Assembly (NCBI GenBank): GCA_018417955.1 | Contig: JACTVC010000059.1 | Location: 1 to 56,884, forward strand | DNA from: Laccaria trichodermophora | Lineage: Eukaryota > Basidiomycota > Agaricomycetes > Agaricales > Hydnangiaceae | Direction of reading: 5' to 3' | DNA length: 56,884 bases | Shown: positions 10,354 through 22,179 of the stretch, in pieces | Layout of the letters: every line of letters begins with the position of its first letter | Numbering within the stretch: position 1 is the stretch's first letter | Made by a program: the position numbers and the translations under genes | The notes under the pieces: model-generated | The model's database searches: none | What the model was told of the DNA's origin: nothing | Seen by the model: the letters and a program-made list of their open reading frames with translations, nothing else

Positions 10354-11413
10354 ATACTAAAAGAAAAGCTAATATTGCCAGATAAAATAAATATCAAATC
10401 AATAAATAATAAGAAACTGCTACGCTAAGCTATTTATTTTGTTAATAATCAATCAACAAAAACCAGCCTTATTTAATTAATTTATATTTTATCTTATTAT
10501 TTTTATACTATCTCTAGCTTTTGTGTCTGCGGTAGCAAGTGCTACTTATATCTAAGACACCACTGCTAATTAAATTAATAAGCGGCTCTGCTCATTCATA
10601 AGCGGCTCAGAAGTAGCGAATCATAAAAAGAAGATAAAAGTAGTTTTTTTTAGAATCACAAAGCAAGTACACCTTATCATAAAAAGCATTTTGTATGATT
10701 AATAAGTTTGATTTCAATGCATATCTGCGTTTTATTTATTAGTTTTTATTTTTTTAATTAGCTGTTTTTGCTAGCAAATCTTTCTAGCGAAGCAAGCAGT
10801 TGGTTATCATTAGCTAGCTTCTGACACAAAAGAATCGCTACGCGCTACGCGCTACGCGCTACGCGCTACGCGCTACGCGCTACGCGCTACGCGCTACGCG
10901 CTACGCAGACATTTTTGTTATTAGTGTAAGCCACCTTTTTTATTGTGTCTAGCGATTATTAATTATTATTCATAAAGAAAGATAAAAGTAGTTTTTAATT
11001 AAATTCTTTAGCTACTTTGTTTATGAATTAGCGAATCAAAGTAGTTGTGTTGCAAAACAAGCGTAGTTTTTTTTTTTTATTACTAATTAGTCCTAGCATC
11101 CTTCGGTATGATTAATAATAGAGATAAAATAATAATAGAGATAAAATAATAATAATAAGCTACCAAACTTCAACAGCTACTAATATAATAACTAGCTAAT
11201 CTAGTTTAAATTAAAAATTTATTTTCGACTTACTGTAAAAAAAGGGGTTTAAATAAAAAAATACGCTACTTTGTTTTATTAGAATCGCTACTTCTTGTAG
11301 TTGTAGTTGTAGTTGTAAATACCACAACTACAACCAGTAGCGTTATGAATTAGCAGCTGTGTCATCGCTATGCAGACACACTAAATGTATAATAAAAAGC
11401 AACTGTAATTATA
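10354..11413. repeat. Intergenic repeat region between the ORF remnant and atp6
   Basis: No gene seen. It contains a (CGCTACG)10 run at 10836-10906, a 16-base motif CATCCTTCGGTATGAT near 11098, AATAATAGAGATAAA tandem units near 11118-11150, and a composite H1 module at 11298-11365 (hairpin, then CCAGTAGCGTTATGAATTAG). Confidence 0.8.
10836..10906 (+). repeat. Tandem repeat, CGCTACG x ~10
   Basis: About ten perfect copies of a GC-rich 7-mer in an AT-rich background. The unit is the core of the dispersed motif GCTACGCAGACAC, which ends the array at 10904-10910, so the array looks like local expansion inside one dispersed element. Confidence 0.9.
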
Positions 11414-12181
11414 TTAATGTAATTCGATAGCATCTCTTAAGTATGAACATACTAATAAAGTAAATACGAATGCTTGAATTAAAGATACTGCTATTTCTAA
11501 ACCTATTAATGCTAAGAAGATAGCAAAAGGTATTAAAGTTAATATAGCGATAATTATAGAACCTGAAAATAATTGGAATAAGTAAGTAGATAAGATTTTT
11601 AATAATGTATGTCCGGCCGTAATATTAGCAAATAATCGAACTCCTAATGAGACAGCTCTAGCTAAATAAGATATTAATTCAATTAAAACTAATAAAGGTA
11701 CTAAAGCTAAAGGAGTTCCAGCTGGTATAAAGAAAGCAAAGAATTTAATACCATGGATAGATAAAGCTAAAAGAGTAACCCCAATAAAGATTGTAAAACT
11801 TAATCCTAATGAAACTACACCACTGGCTGTAACTGCAAAAGAATAAGGTACATTAGAAATTAAATTTCCAATTAAAATAAAAAAGAATAATGAATAAATA
11901 AATGGTAAATAGATTTCACTTTGAGATCCTACTTGTTCTCTTACCATTGAACTTAAACTTTGAAATGATGATTCTAATGATATTGACCATTTACTTGGTA
12001 TTAAATTTGATTCATTATTACCGTAAAAATGTAATCCTATTACTACTAATAAAATAAAACAAGAATATAAAGCTAAATTAGTTAAACTTAGATTGATATA
12101 AGATAAAACAGGTGCATTTAAACCTATTAAACTTACGACTTCAAATGGACTTAAAGGAGATAAAATAAAAAATTGTGACAT
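11414..12181 (-). CDS. atp6: ATP synthase subunit a
   Basis: Fo subunit a of the mitochondrial ATP synthase, which forms the proton path against the c-ring. 255 residues with five to six membrane helices. The conserved helix ARAVSLGVRLFANITAGHTL contains the essential Arg, and the C-terminal LEIAVSLIQAFVFTLLVCSY is typical. ATG at 12181-12179 starts MSQFFILSPLSPFE, consistent with fungal Atp6, whose leader may be removed. On the minus strand, as are nad4 and the nearby tRNAs. No intron. Confidence 0.97.
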   Translation of the reverse strand: MSQFFILSPLSPFEVVSLIGLNAPVLSYINLSLTNLALYSCFILLVVIGLHFYGNNESNLIPSKWSISLESSFQSLSSMVREQVGSQSEIYLPFIYSLFFFILIGNLISNVPYSFAVTASGVVSLGLSFTIFIGVTLLALSIHGIKFFAFFIPAGTPLALVPLLVLIELISYLARAVSLGVRLFANITAGHTLLKILSTYLFQLFSGSIIIAILTLIPFAIFLALIGLEIAVSLIQAFVFTLLVCSYLRDAIELH

Positions 12182-12596
12182 TTTAAAATTTTAATTATTA
12201 ATGACTGTTTATATTTTTATTACTGTTTCTAGGCAACATTAAACATTAAACATTAAACATTAAACATTAAACATTAAACATTAAACATTTAAGATTAAAC
12301 ATTAAACATTAAACATTAAACATTTAAAAAGATTTTGCTAGCTTAGTGACCAGCGACTAAATTTGTTGGATAATTAAAATGAGTGGGTAGCTTTATTTTA
12401 TTTTAATTTCCCAATTGGATGCTAAAACTGCATCCAACTATTATAAGAGGCTGGAATATCCTTCCTTAATCGAAGCTACTGTGTCTGCTAAATAATAGCT
12501 TTAGCGAATCTAGTATAGCCAAGTAAAAGCTTTTTATTTATAAAAACTTCGATTCATAAGGAGCTGAATCAGATAAATTAAAAGATCTATAATTTA
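12182..12596. repeat. Intergenic region with ACATTAA tandem repeats
   Basis: Positions 12235-12327 are a 7-mer array (ACATTAA, with two slipped units). The rest is AT-rich with fragments of dispersed elements. No gene seen. Confidence 0.8.
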
Positions 12597-12679
12597 TACG
12601 AGTAAAGAGACTTGAACTCTTACGATTATGAATCATGAGTTCCTAAGACTCATCTGGCTACCAATTTCAGCACACTCGC
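12597..12679 (-). tRNA. trnL: tRNA-Leu (TAG)
   Basis: Minus strand. Acceptor GCGAGTG pairs with TACTCGT (two G-U pairs). Anticodon stem TGAGT/ACTCA with loop CTTAGGA, anticodon TAG. Long variable arm, as expected for Leu. Confidence 0.9.
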
Positions 12680-13214
12680 TATTATTTTTTTTTTTAATTG
12701 ATGGGTAATAATTCATAAGTAGTATAGCTTTAGCAACCAACAAAATAAGTAGCTTTTATTGTGCATTTCAATTTATTTATCATAAGTAGCAGCTTATTAT
12801 TAATAAATAAGCAGCTCAAACTCAAAAAAAGGCATCTTATTATTAATCAGCTCAAACCAAATAACAAAAAGTGATTTTATTTAAATAATTACTCTTACTT
12901 GTAGTGGGTGTATCTAGAAAAATACTAGCTTACTTGTGATTCGTAAGTAGCACTACTTGCTTCGCTAGAGACACAAAATCTAGTTTTGATTTGTAGCGAA
13001 GCAACCATCACTTGTGTTGCAGGTAGCTTTATTTTTATAATTACAAGGTCAGGTTGGTTCTGCTTGCTGCTGCAGCTAAAGCGCTGCTGCTACCAACCAA
13101 CAAAATATAATCCTAGCAACCCTTGAAGTATTAATATTTTATATGTAATATAATTTTAGTTGGAGTTTGGTTTGAGCTGATTAATAATAAGCTGTCTTAG
13201 TTTTTATTGTTTAA
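12680..13214. repeat. Intergenic repeat region, trnL to trnH
   Basis: No gene. Scattered element fragments (GCTTATTATTAATAAATAAG hairpin near 12782, GCTACTTGCTTCGCTAG near 12951, GCTGCTGCAGC near 13059). Confidence 0.6.
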
Positions 13215-13288
13215 GGGTAAAATCAGAGACTTGAACTCTGAACATCGTCGCCACAAGACGTCATTTTTCCAATTAAACTAATTTTACC
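13215..13288 (-). tRNA. trnH: tRNA-His (GTG)
   Basis: Acceptor GGTAAAA/TTTTACC, anticodon stem CGTC/GACG with loop TTGTGGC, anticodon GTG; T loop TTCAAGT. Confidence 0.88.
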
Positions 13289-13701
13289 TCTGCGTAGCGA
13301 TTCATAAGTAGCTTTTTTTAATATTAATAAAAGCAGTGCTTGATATGAAAGTATATTTTTTTGTGTTACACAAATTCAAATAGTAGTAGTTTTATATTAT
13401 AATGTATGATGATACTTATTTCTATTTTTTTATTCTAATAATAATTTTATCTCTATTATTAACTTTATTATTAATTGGTGAGTTGTATTATTAATAAGTT
13501 TGAGCTTCTTATACTTATTAGGATTATCATTATCATTTAAATTATCATTATCATTAAACTTGCTTATTTTTAAACCGAAGGATGCTAGCTACTTATGAGA
13601 ATTAATAAGTAGCACAACAATTCTGCGTAGCGTTTTATATTCCTGCAATGCAGATAGCAATAACTAGAAAAAGGGGGAACACTATCTTTGAAACAAAGAT
13701 T
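13289..13701. repeat. Intergenic region, trnH to trnL
   Basis: No gene. ATTATC/ATCATT units at about 13522-13557 (same motif as 39500-39558) and one motif ACCGAAGGATGCTAGC at 13574, the inverse of the CATCCTTCGGT motif seen elsewhere. Confidence 0.6.
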
Positions 13702-13785
13702 TACGAATAAAGAGACTCGAACTCTTAAGGGATCACTCCCACTTTTGCTTAAGAAAAGATTGTCTACCAATTTCAACATATTCGT
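13702..13785 (-). tRNA. trnL: tRNA-Leu (TAA)
   Basis: Acceptor ACGAATA/TATTCGT, anticodon stem CTTTT/AAAAG, loop CTTAAGC, anticodon TAA; long variable arm. Confidence 0.9.
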
Positions 13786-15564
13786 TTTTTTTAAAGTATA
13801 TTCCACTTCTTATTAATCGGGTATAATATTTGTATTAATTAATTTTAATTTGTATTATATAGATTAAAATTTTAATCGTAGCTTTTATTAGTAATTTACT
13901 AATTACTTAATACTTTGCAAATAAATAAATTGCTAGCTTAGCGTAGCTTTTGTTTATTATAATTATTATTTTTTGTTGTTTGCTCCTTGCGGAGTAAAGA
14001 AGCGAAGAAGCAAACAACAAAAAGTAGCTTTTATTAAAATAATTTAATCATTATTTAATTTCTATTATATATAGCCTATTAATATATTGGATAAAAATTC
14101 TTATCTGATTATTAATGTAAAAAATATAATACACATTAGTAAAGATAATTAATAACATTTACTGTTTTATTAACTCTCTTTTATTATTAATTATTAACTC
14201 TCTTTTATTAATTATTAATTATTAATGATTATTTATAAATTAAACAAACTAGTATACCTATTAAAAGCTTAAAAAGCTAGGTATACACAAGCAATTGCCT
14301 TTATATTTAATTAAATTCAAATTAGAGAAGGATAATTATTTTACCTCTGTTGTGCTACGCGCTACTTATGAATCGCTACTAGCAAAGCAAGGTTTGCTTC
14401 TGGTTTTTACAACTACTTGCTACCGAAGCAGCCAGCCACAATTGCTATTAGCGCTACTGGTTGTAGTTGTGGTATTTACAACTACAAGAGCCATAGCTAC
14501 TTATGATTCGCTACTTCTGCTAGCAAGTGTGCCTTGCTTCGCAAGCAGTGTCTGATTCATAAGTAGCTTAATAAGAAGCAGGATCGCTACTTATGGTAGC
14601 GAAGCAAGGAATATAAAACAATAATATTTTTGGCATTAGCTAATACCATACCTCATTTATTTTTATAATTACAAGCAGGTAGCACTAGCTAGTAGCACAA
14701 GCTACTGTTAATGGTTTGTGTTTTATTAATAATTAGCTAAATAATGCTTTAATTTGTAGCGAAGCAACCATAAAATTTTAATTAATTATAATAACAAAAT
14801 AAGTAGTTATTGATTATTAATAAAAACGTAAGATCCTTATTAAGCCTAGCAAACTTATAATTTATTTTATATTATAAGTTTACTAGGCTACTAATTAGTA
14901 ATAAAACTACGTAAAGATTAGTATCCTTCGGTATAATTTAGAGTAATAAGCTAGAAATTAATAATTAACATACAAAAATAAAGGGGTTTAAATATTTAAA
15001 TTTATTTATTTTTAAAATTTTTATTTTCGCTAGTACTTGTAAATACAGGTAGATACAAGCAATTTAAAATAATTATTTTATACTAATGGACGGCTGCTTG
15101 ATTCTTGTGCCTGATTCTGCTACGCTAAGTGGCGATTCATAAGAAAATAACTGGTTTTGGTCTTAGGAGGTTGATGGTCTATGGTAGCAAGTGCTACCAC
15201 CAAATTTTATTAATTATTAAATTGGTAGCAACTGCTAAAGCTAGCCAGCCTCTACAGCCAAATATTTATAAAGGCTGTTTATGATCTAATTAATCCCAGA
15301 GTTACCTGCTTGTGTAATAAATGGGTAGCAAAGCAAGTGCTACTAGCCATAAGAAGCTAGCAAGTGTGTCGCGATAATAATAAATAATAAATAAAAGCTA
15401 CTTATTAATCATAGAATAAGAAGAAAAGTAAAAAAGTTTGGTTGCAAACATTGCATTATGCTTTGTTATTATAATGACTTATTTTAATTGCTACTTATTG
15501 TGTAGCAAAGCAAGCTTGCTTTGCTAGCAGGATCAAGAATATAAAACAACAAGGCTTGCATTAA
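13786..15564. repeat. 1.8-kb intergenic repeat region downstream of nad4
   Basis: No gene supported. It contains TTAACTCTCTTTTATTA tandem units (14167-14210), an H4 element in reverse near 14395-14445 next to an H1 hairpin at 14455-14487, the motif ATCCTTCGGTATAATT near 14930, and several GCTACTTATGATTCGCTAC-type fragments. An open frame at 14295-14555 is made of this repeat and is not called. Confidence 0.75.
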
Positions 15565-16602
15565 TTAAGGTAAAATATATAATAAAGAAGAAGTAGTAAT
15601 ATGTAATGAATCTAAAATAACATTAGGGAAAATACCTAATAAAAAAGTAGGAACTAATAAAGATATTAATAAACAATATTCTCTTCTATTAATATCTTTA
15701 ACAGGTTGCAGATGTGGGGAATAAGTACCATAAGATAATCTATTATAAAGGAAAATAGAATAAGCAGCAGAAAGAACTATAGAAGTAGCTCCTAAAGCTG
15801 CAATAATAGGATTTTGTTGCCATATTCCTAATAAAGATAATTGTTCTCCTAAGAAATTAAGAGTTAAAGGTATACCTGCATTAGCTAAAGTGAAAACAAA
15901 GAATAAAATAGTAAATACTGGCATATAAGTAACTAAACCTCTAATATAATTAATAATTCTAGTACCCGTTCTATCATATATAATTCCACCCACACAAATA
16001 AATAAAGCAGGACTAACGAAACCGTGTGCAATTGCTAATAAAATAGCACCTTCAATACCTTGAATTGTATTAGAAAATAAACCTAGTACCACTACAGCCA
16101 TATGACATACACTACTATAAGCTATCAATCTTTTGGTATCTTGTTGTATAATAGTAGAAAAACTAGCATAAATTAAAGAAATAATAGCTATAACTTGTAT
16201 TAAAGGACTAAAATAATTAGTAGCATCTGGTAAAAAATTAATTAATACTCTTAGATAACCATAAGTAGCTAATTTTAAGATTGTTGCTGCTAGTAATATG
16301 GATCCAGCTAAAGGAGAATCACTATGTGCTTTAGGTAACCAAATAATAAAAGGATACATAGGTGTTTTAACAGCAAAAGCTACAAAAAAACCTAACCATA
16401 ATATTTTTTGACTATCTAAACTTATTTCATATAAAGAAATTAACTGAAAATCTGTTGAACCAATGTAACTTAATAGTATTAAGATACACAATAACATCGG
16501 TAAACTTCCTGCTAAAGTATATAAAAAAAATAAAAAGGCAGATCTAAATCTATCTTTACCATGACCAAATATAACTATAACTATAAATAATATTGGTAAA
16601 AC
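15565..16602 (-). CDS. nad4: NADH dehydrogenase subunit 4, exon 2
   Basis: Second exon of complex I subunit 4, an antiporter-like proton-pumping membrane subunit. It begins at GTT TTA CCA (VLPILF) directly after the intron's terminal G (16603). Typical Nad4 features are KTPMYPFIIWLPKAHSDSPL with its conserved Lys and His, and QQDTKRLIAYSSVCHMAVV. Joined to exon 1 (18563-18144), the frame is continuous for 485 residues, close to the family's usual length, giving FFES-VLPILF across the junction. The exact intron edge could slide by two bases (AGT|GTT or AGTGT|T) without changing the protein. Confidence 0.95.
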   Translation of the reverse strand, partial: VLPILFIVIVIFGHGKDRFRSAFLFFLYTLAGSLPMLLCILILLSYIGSTDFQLISLYEISLDSQKILWLGFFVAFAVKTPMYPFIIWLPKAHSDSPLAGSILLAATILKLATYGYLRVLINFLPDATNYFSPLIQVIAIISLIYASFSTIIQQDTKRLIAYSSVCHMAVVVLGLFSNTIQGIEGAILLAIAHGFVSPALFICVGGIIYDRTGTRIINYIRGLVTYMPVFTILFFVFTLANAGIPLTLNFLGEQLSLLGIWQQNPIIAALGATSIVLSAAYSIFLYNRLSYGTYSPHLQPVKDINRREYCLLISLLVPTFLLGIFPNVILDSLHITTSSLLYILP

Positions 16603-18143
16603 CACGGTGGTCAGCTTTATCTTGCAAATTTTTATATTCAAGCTTCTTAGCAAGTAATAGCAAATAAAAAAAAGCTACTTTGCTTTGCTTAAAGGAAAAT
16701 CAAACTTTTTAATAGAACAATTAACTTGTAATTATATTCTATTTCTATTCATGCCTTGTTTTATTAATCTGATTTTATTAAGTCCTAAATCAGTAAGATG
16801 AGTTTTTTTATTCATTAAATTAGCTACATTATAAAAATCTTGGTAATCTAATAATTTTGCTGCGCCTTCCTTGAATAGGATATTTAAGAAATAAAGATAT
16901 AATTTTTTCATTAACATCTTTAAATCTTGACACACTGAATTCAAAAAACTCAGTATTATTTTTACTGTTTATTTTTTTTATTACTTTTCCACAATCTAAA
17001 TATTTAGCTAAACTTTTCAATAATAATTCATCTCTACTGTGTTGACCTATACTAAATGTTAATAATACTTGATATTTATTATCTAGTTTTTTAATTTTTC
17101 TAATATTCACTTGAAAACTACCTTCTCCTGAAGCAAATCCTGAGATCCAATTAGGATCAAAAATTGAAATATTAGCCTTAATATTACCATCCTTTGTATT
17201 ATGATTATAAGGTTCTTTAATTAAAGAAGTATTAATATTTGGAAAAGCTAATTTTAATTCAGGAGATAAGCCTAGATTCATTGAACTTTTAATTGAAACT
17301 AATTTATCTAAACCTTGTTTTGTTAAATGCTCTTTATTTTTAATAATATAGTATGCTGTGCCTTTTTTTGAAAGATGTGTAATCTTTTAATTTATTAGTT
17401 TTCAATGGAAATTTATCAAAATGATTTATAACCATTTGTATATCTTTAATTGATTTTATACTATAATTGCAAAGATTTTCTCCATGTTTAGATATTACTC
17501 CGACACCAAAATATTTTTGAATTTGCTCTAAAATATTTCTATCTTTAACATGTAAAGTAATTTTAAAATCTAAAAAAGTATACCAACCGATTTTTAAAGC
17601 AGCATTTTTGTAAGTATAAAGACCAAAACATCCTTCACCGTCAGTAAAACCAGTAATAAACCAAGGATTTAATAATTGTGAAGGTTTTGTAAAATTAATT
17701 TTATTAGTAGAAATTTGTTTATTAAAATCAGAATAATTAATAAGATTATTAGTTTGAGTATAAAAACTTCTATTTAAGCTAGGCTGCGTAGCTTTTGTAA
17801 GTAATTTTAACTTTTTTATAAAAATTTGGTTAGAAGGGTTGCTGATTTGATAATTTCTTTCGAAACCCATTAGAGTATACCTTAATTGCATTAATTTAGA
17901 ATTAGCAATGCAATAACTACCGTCTACTCGTTGCTCTTTTACAGAATTTGTAAGTGAAACAAATTCTGATTTAGATCCGCGATAATCCATTTCATTTTCA
18001 ATCATCTTATGACTTATTACCTTACATGAGTAATTACTTCATCCACTTATACTCTTTCGAATATAGTTTGGTATCATAAGCTTTAGGACGTCCCCGGAGT
18101 TTGATAGTTGTAAGCATAAAAGTATTGACCCAGAACACTTAAC
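16603..18143 (-). other. Group I intron in nad4
   Basis: Splits the FFES/VLP codons of nad4. The segment at about 17868-18108, read on the minus strand, is nearly identical to the 5' part of the rns intron (about 32257-32498), including ACTCCGGGGACGTCCTAAAG and TGGTATCATAAGCTTTAGGA in reverse. It carries a decayed LAGLIDADG gene. By sequence the intron belongs to a family in which the endonuclease frame overlaps the intron core (MDYRGSKS and KEQRVDGS stretches). Confidence 0.88.
16738..18005 (-). pseudogene. Broken LAGLIDADG homing endonuclease of the nad4 intron
   Basis: Three pieces of one double-motif endonuclease. Piece 1 (18005-17340) has the core-overlap region and motif 1, WFITGFTDGEGCF. 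Piece 2 (17281-16829) has motif 2, WISGFASGEGSF. Piece 3 (near 16870 down to 16738) has the C-terminal segment NVANLMNKKTHLTDLGLNKI in another frame. Frameshifts lie near 17350 and near 16870. An H5 copy (AAAAGCTACGCA, minus strand, near 17787-17798) sits in frame between the core-overlap part and motif 1, encoding KATQPS. The gene was probably active recently, since both motifs are intact. Confidence 0.85.
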
Positions 18144-18563
18144 ACTTTCAAAAAAGATATAAAACAATAATAAATCTAAAGAAACAAAAGCACATATTTG
18201 TAAGGTTTCTAATAATAAAAAAGATATTAAAAATAATTTTAAATTTTTGGTAATATTCGTATAATTTGATAATAAGGCTATTGGTGTTACAAAGGTTGTT
18301 AATAAAACAAAATATAAAGAGATACCATCTATACCAAAATGTAAATGACAGTAATTTAATTGATTAAATTCAGATACAAATTGATATTGTGTAGTATTTG
18401 AATCAAATTGATACCAGATAAATAAAGATATAAAGAAATTTATTAAAGAGGTCGTTAAAGCTATTTGTTTCATTTTTATCTGATTGTTTAATTTATCTGA
18501 ATCAGATATAGGTAATATTATTAAAGAACCTATTATGGGTATTAGTAGTAATAAGGTGATCAT
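18144..18563 (-). CDS. nad4: NADH dehydrogenase subunit 4, exon 1
   Basis: First exon, 140 codons, ending ...LLLFYIFFES at AGT. I chose the ATG at 18563-18561 (MITLLLLIPIIGSLI), which matches the usual Nad4 start. The frame is open upstream to TTG 18593, but those ten residues are unlike the family. The conserved stretch YCHLHFGIDGISLYFVLLTT (about residues 72-91) is the Nad4 N-terminal domain. Confidence 0.94.
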
Positions 18564-20123
18564 TTTTGTGATTATTATTGGTTGTTGTATCAAACAATTG
18601 TTTTCATTCTAATCATTAATTAATTGTTTTTTCGGGAACAGGTGTTTGATTATTAAAAAATATTGTGTCTGCGTAGCGATGGCACAGCTGCTACGCTAAG
18701 TAGCGATGGCTCTGATTATTTTGTGTCAGTAACGCTGCTACGCTAAGGAGCGATTATTCACAAATAAGGAGCGCGTAGCGCTGCTTTAGCCGCAGCTAGT
18801 TATTATCAAAGCAACTGTGCGTAGCTTTTATTTTGCATTATTAAATAATTAAATAGCGCTTATATTCTTAGCATTAATAAGTAGTTTTTATTGATTATGT
18901 TTTTTATTGTTTGCTTCTGCGTAGCATTATTAATTTTTGAATGCTAATAGCAATTGTGGCTGGCTGCTTCACTAGCAAGTAGTTGTAAAAACCAGAAGCA
19001 AAGAGCTGCTTATTAATTAGCAGCTGCTGTAAATACCGCAGCAGATACAATAAGTAGCTTTTATAATTATTATAATTATTATTATTATTTATAATTCTTG
19101 CTAGCTACTTATGATAAATAAATTTAAATGCACAAATATTTATTTGCACTTTTTTAACTTTTGTTAGTAATTAGAATCGTAAAACTTTTTTATATATTTA
19201 TTCTAAATGTTTATTTATTTTTAACCTTTATTTTTTATTATTTTATTTCCATTATTTTATCTCTATTATTTTATCTCTATTATTATTATTTATATTATTA
19301 TTATTTTTATTATTAGTTATATTATTTTTTTAATTTATACTTAGAAGAGCCGTACAATAATAGGATAGCTGAAATAATAAATAATAAGTTTGATTATTGT
19401 TTTATGTTTGCAAAGTTTATTCTAATGAATAATGATTGGATTATTGTTTTAAGACACTTGTGTATGCACTAATAATAAATAGTAGTAGCAAAGCAATGCT
19501 TTGTATGCAACCCTTTGTTTTTTTAAATATAAAAAGCTACTTATATTATTTATAAACTGGCTCTTGTAGTTGCTAGCGAAGCAGCCACAACCAGTAGCGC
19601 TTCTTATTTGTACCTGCGGCTTGTGTAACTAGCAGCAGGAACTAAGAAGAAGCAATTAGTAGAGTGCTAGCTATCATTAATCATTAATAATTATTCATTA
19701 ATCATTATTCATTAATCATTAATCATTATTTGTGTACAGGTTCAAAAAACAAAAAACAAAAAAGCTACGCAAAAACAAAAAACAAAAAACAAACAAAAAG
19801 CATTGCATAGCTAGCTTTTATTATCCTACAATAAGAATAAAAATAATAATATAAATAATCAAACTTATATTAAAAACTACTTTTATCTTTCTTTAAGTTT
19901 CATAATCGCTTGCTGTGCCTCCTGCTACGCAGGAGAAGCCTCGCTACGCAGGAGTAGTTTTTTTTAACAATAGTAGCCTGGAATTGACGGTTATTGTGCC
20001 TAGTAGCAGCATATAGAATATATAATAAAAAGTTAATAAATATAAATAAATACTAATTATTTATAAATTAAATATAATAGGAGATTACAAATAAATGATC
20101 AAACGCTACGCAAACATGATTTT
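18564..20123. repeat. 1.6-kb intergenic repeat region upstream of nad4
   Basis: No gene seen. It includes CGGGAACAGGT (18633-18643), an H3-like copy near 18710-18735, H4 near 18955-19005, TTATTTTATCTCTA tandem units (about 19230-19310), ATTAATC units (19678-19727) and AACAAAAA runs interrupted by GCTACGCA (19742-19800). Confidence 0.75.
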
Positions 20124-20193
20124 ATTCTCTTCCGGATTCGAACCAAAATATGCACTTTAGAAGAATGCCGTTCTAACCATTGAACTAAGAGAA
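20124..20193 (-). tRNA. trnR: tRNA-Arg (TCT)
   Basis: Acceptor TTCTCTT/AAGAGAA, anticodon stem GCATT/AGTGC with loop CTTCTAA, anticodon TCT; T loop TTCGAAT. Confidence 0.87.
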
Positions 20194-21105
20194 CTTATAT
20201 TACAATTAATCCTATATTTTTTTAATTAATTTAATATTATAACTAGAATAAGAAGAAGCTACTATTTGTTAATAATCGCTATAGGCAAAAAAAGAATCGC
20301 TACTAGCAAAGCAAGGTTTGCTTCTGATTGTAGTTTTTACAACTACTTGCTAGCGAAGCAGCCAGGCACAATTGCTAGCAGGATCAAGCACAATAATGAA
20401 GTAAATATTAATTAATATTTATTATTAAAGTATGGATTATAATTGGACTATAAATTAAGTACATTAGGTATACAAACATATATTCTGGTTATTAAGCTGC
20501 TTGCTTCGCTTTTTTTTTAGAGATTAAGGCTCTCCTTATATTAAAAAAGAAGTTTTTTTTTGAGATTCAATGCTTTTTACCTGCAATAGTCTTGTTTTGC
20601 ATTTGTTTTTATTAAATAGTCACTGTTTCATTTTATATACCTATTTTTAAAATATAATAAATTTTACTAGTATTATAATATATAAGGTATAAAAAGAATA
20701 AAAATAATAATAATAAAAGCTACGCATAGAAATATAAATAGAGAATCAAACTATAAGAATAAAAACTACTGGCGTAGCAAGAAAAGCACAATATATTCTA
20801 GCTACTTAGCGTAGCAGCGCTACTGACACAAAATAATCAGAGCCATCAAAGAAGTTTTTATTATTGCTGCTGTTTACTTAGTACTAGACTAGCGAAGCAA
20901 GGCACACTTGCTAGTATTAAGTATTACTTGCAGCACCAGTGATGGATGTAGTTGTAGTATTTACAACTACAAATAAAAACTAACTATTGTTAGTTGTAAA
21001 TACTACAACCATATGGTAGTTGTGTCTACCAACGCCTAGAAAAGCAAAGCAAGTCTATTTAATACTAATAATTATTTTGTGGATGGTTGTGCCTCCTATA
21101 AATGA
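20194..21105. repeat. Intergenic repeat region, trnR to trnQ
   Basis: No gene. Reverse H4 at about 20300-20365, H3 near 20817-20850 and two H1 hairpins at about 20945-21010. Confidence 0.7.
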
Positions 21106-21179
21106 CTGAGTTGACCAGACTCGAACTGATATAAGCCATTACCAAAAAATGGTGTTTTTCCAAATTAAACTACAACTCA
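21106..21179 (-). tRNA. trnQ: tRNA-Gln (TTG)
   Basis: Acceptor TGAGTTG/CAACTCA is perfect. Anticodon stem CCATT/AATGG leaves loop TTTTGGT, anticodon TTG. A reading as Pro (TGG) would break the stem, and a clear trnP exists at 52452. Confidence 0.83.
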
Positions 21180-22107
21180 TAATAATATAATTTATATATT
21201 GTTAAAGGTAAATTTTTTTATTGTGCCTAGCTAACGCAAGTAGTTTTTTATAATTTTTAAAACTTATTAAGGGTTATCTAAATTATTAATACTATTAGAA
21301 ATTGACAAATTTTAGCTAAGCTAATAATTATTTGTATAAGAATAGGCAAAATAAAAAGATAAACATTTCTATAATGCACAAATAATTCTTTTTTGTTGGA
21401 CGGCACAATTGCTAGCTAAAAAGCAGCACTTTCTTTTTTTATAGGATGCTAAAGCTGCTTTTAATAAAAATAAGCCCTCCAGGGCTGCTGTATTAATTAA
21501 ATATTATTGGTATGGTAGCTAGATGTAACTACTATTAGAAATAAAAAATAATTTTTATTCCTTTTTGGTTTGATTAGCAACCAACAATAATAAAGACTAC
21601 TTTGATTCGCTACTTCTTTGTAGTTGTAGTTGTAAATACTACAACTACAACCAGTAGCGTTATGAATTAGCAGTTGTGTCTAATAAGTAGCGATTCGCTA
21701 CTTCTGATTCTGCTCCGCTTGCTTTGCTAGTATCAGTGTCATTCAGCTTCGCTTGCTTTGCTAGTATCAGCTGCTGCGGCTTGTGTAACTAGCAGCCGCT
21801 GCGTAGCTCGCTTCTTATGATTCGCTACTTATGATTCGCTACGCAGACACAAAAGAAGCTCGCTACTAGCAATTGTGGCTGGCTGATTCGCTAGCAAATA
21901 GTTGTAGTTGTAAAAACTACAACCAGAAGTAAAGAACCGCTTATTAATTATCAGTTGTGTGGCAAAGCAAGCGTAGCCTTCGGAGTAGCCTTCTGGCGAA
22001 GCAAAGTAGCACTTGCTTTGATACACAAAAGTAGCTAGAAATAGCCTTACTTTGTTTAATTTATTCTTTGAATTAGCTTATCATTTTACTTAATCTATAA
22101 TAAATAA
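21180..22107. repeat. Intergenic repeat region, trnQ to trnT
   Basis: No gene; the open frame at 21829-22026 is pure repeat. Contains a composite H1 module at 21619-21679 (identical over 61 bases to 22299-22359), H2 at about 21773-21812, H4 at about 21878-21935, and CGTAGCCTTCGGAGTAGCC (21973-21991), the complement of a unit that is inserted in rps3. Confidence 0.8.
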
Positions 22108-22179
22108 TGCCGAAAACTGGAATTGAACCAATATCAAAATCTTACAAGGAATCCGTTTTACCAATTAAACTATATCGGC
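22108..22179 (-). tRNA. trnT: tRNA-Thr (TGT)
   Basis: Acceptor GCCGA pairs with TCGGC, with weak inner pairs. D stem GTTT/AAAC. Anticodon loop CTTGTAA, anticodon TGT, on stem GATTC/GATTT with one mismatch. Confidence 0.78.

Noticed and set aside
18564..18593. TTG start for nad4 ten codons upstream
   Set aside because: The ATG at 18563 gives the normal Nad4 N-terminus; the extra residues are unlike the family.
21106..21179. Reading this tRNA as Pro (TGG)
   Set aside because: A TGG anticodon would break the CCATT/AATGG stem, and a canonical trnP is at 52452.
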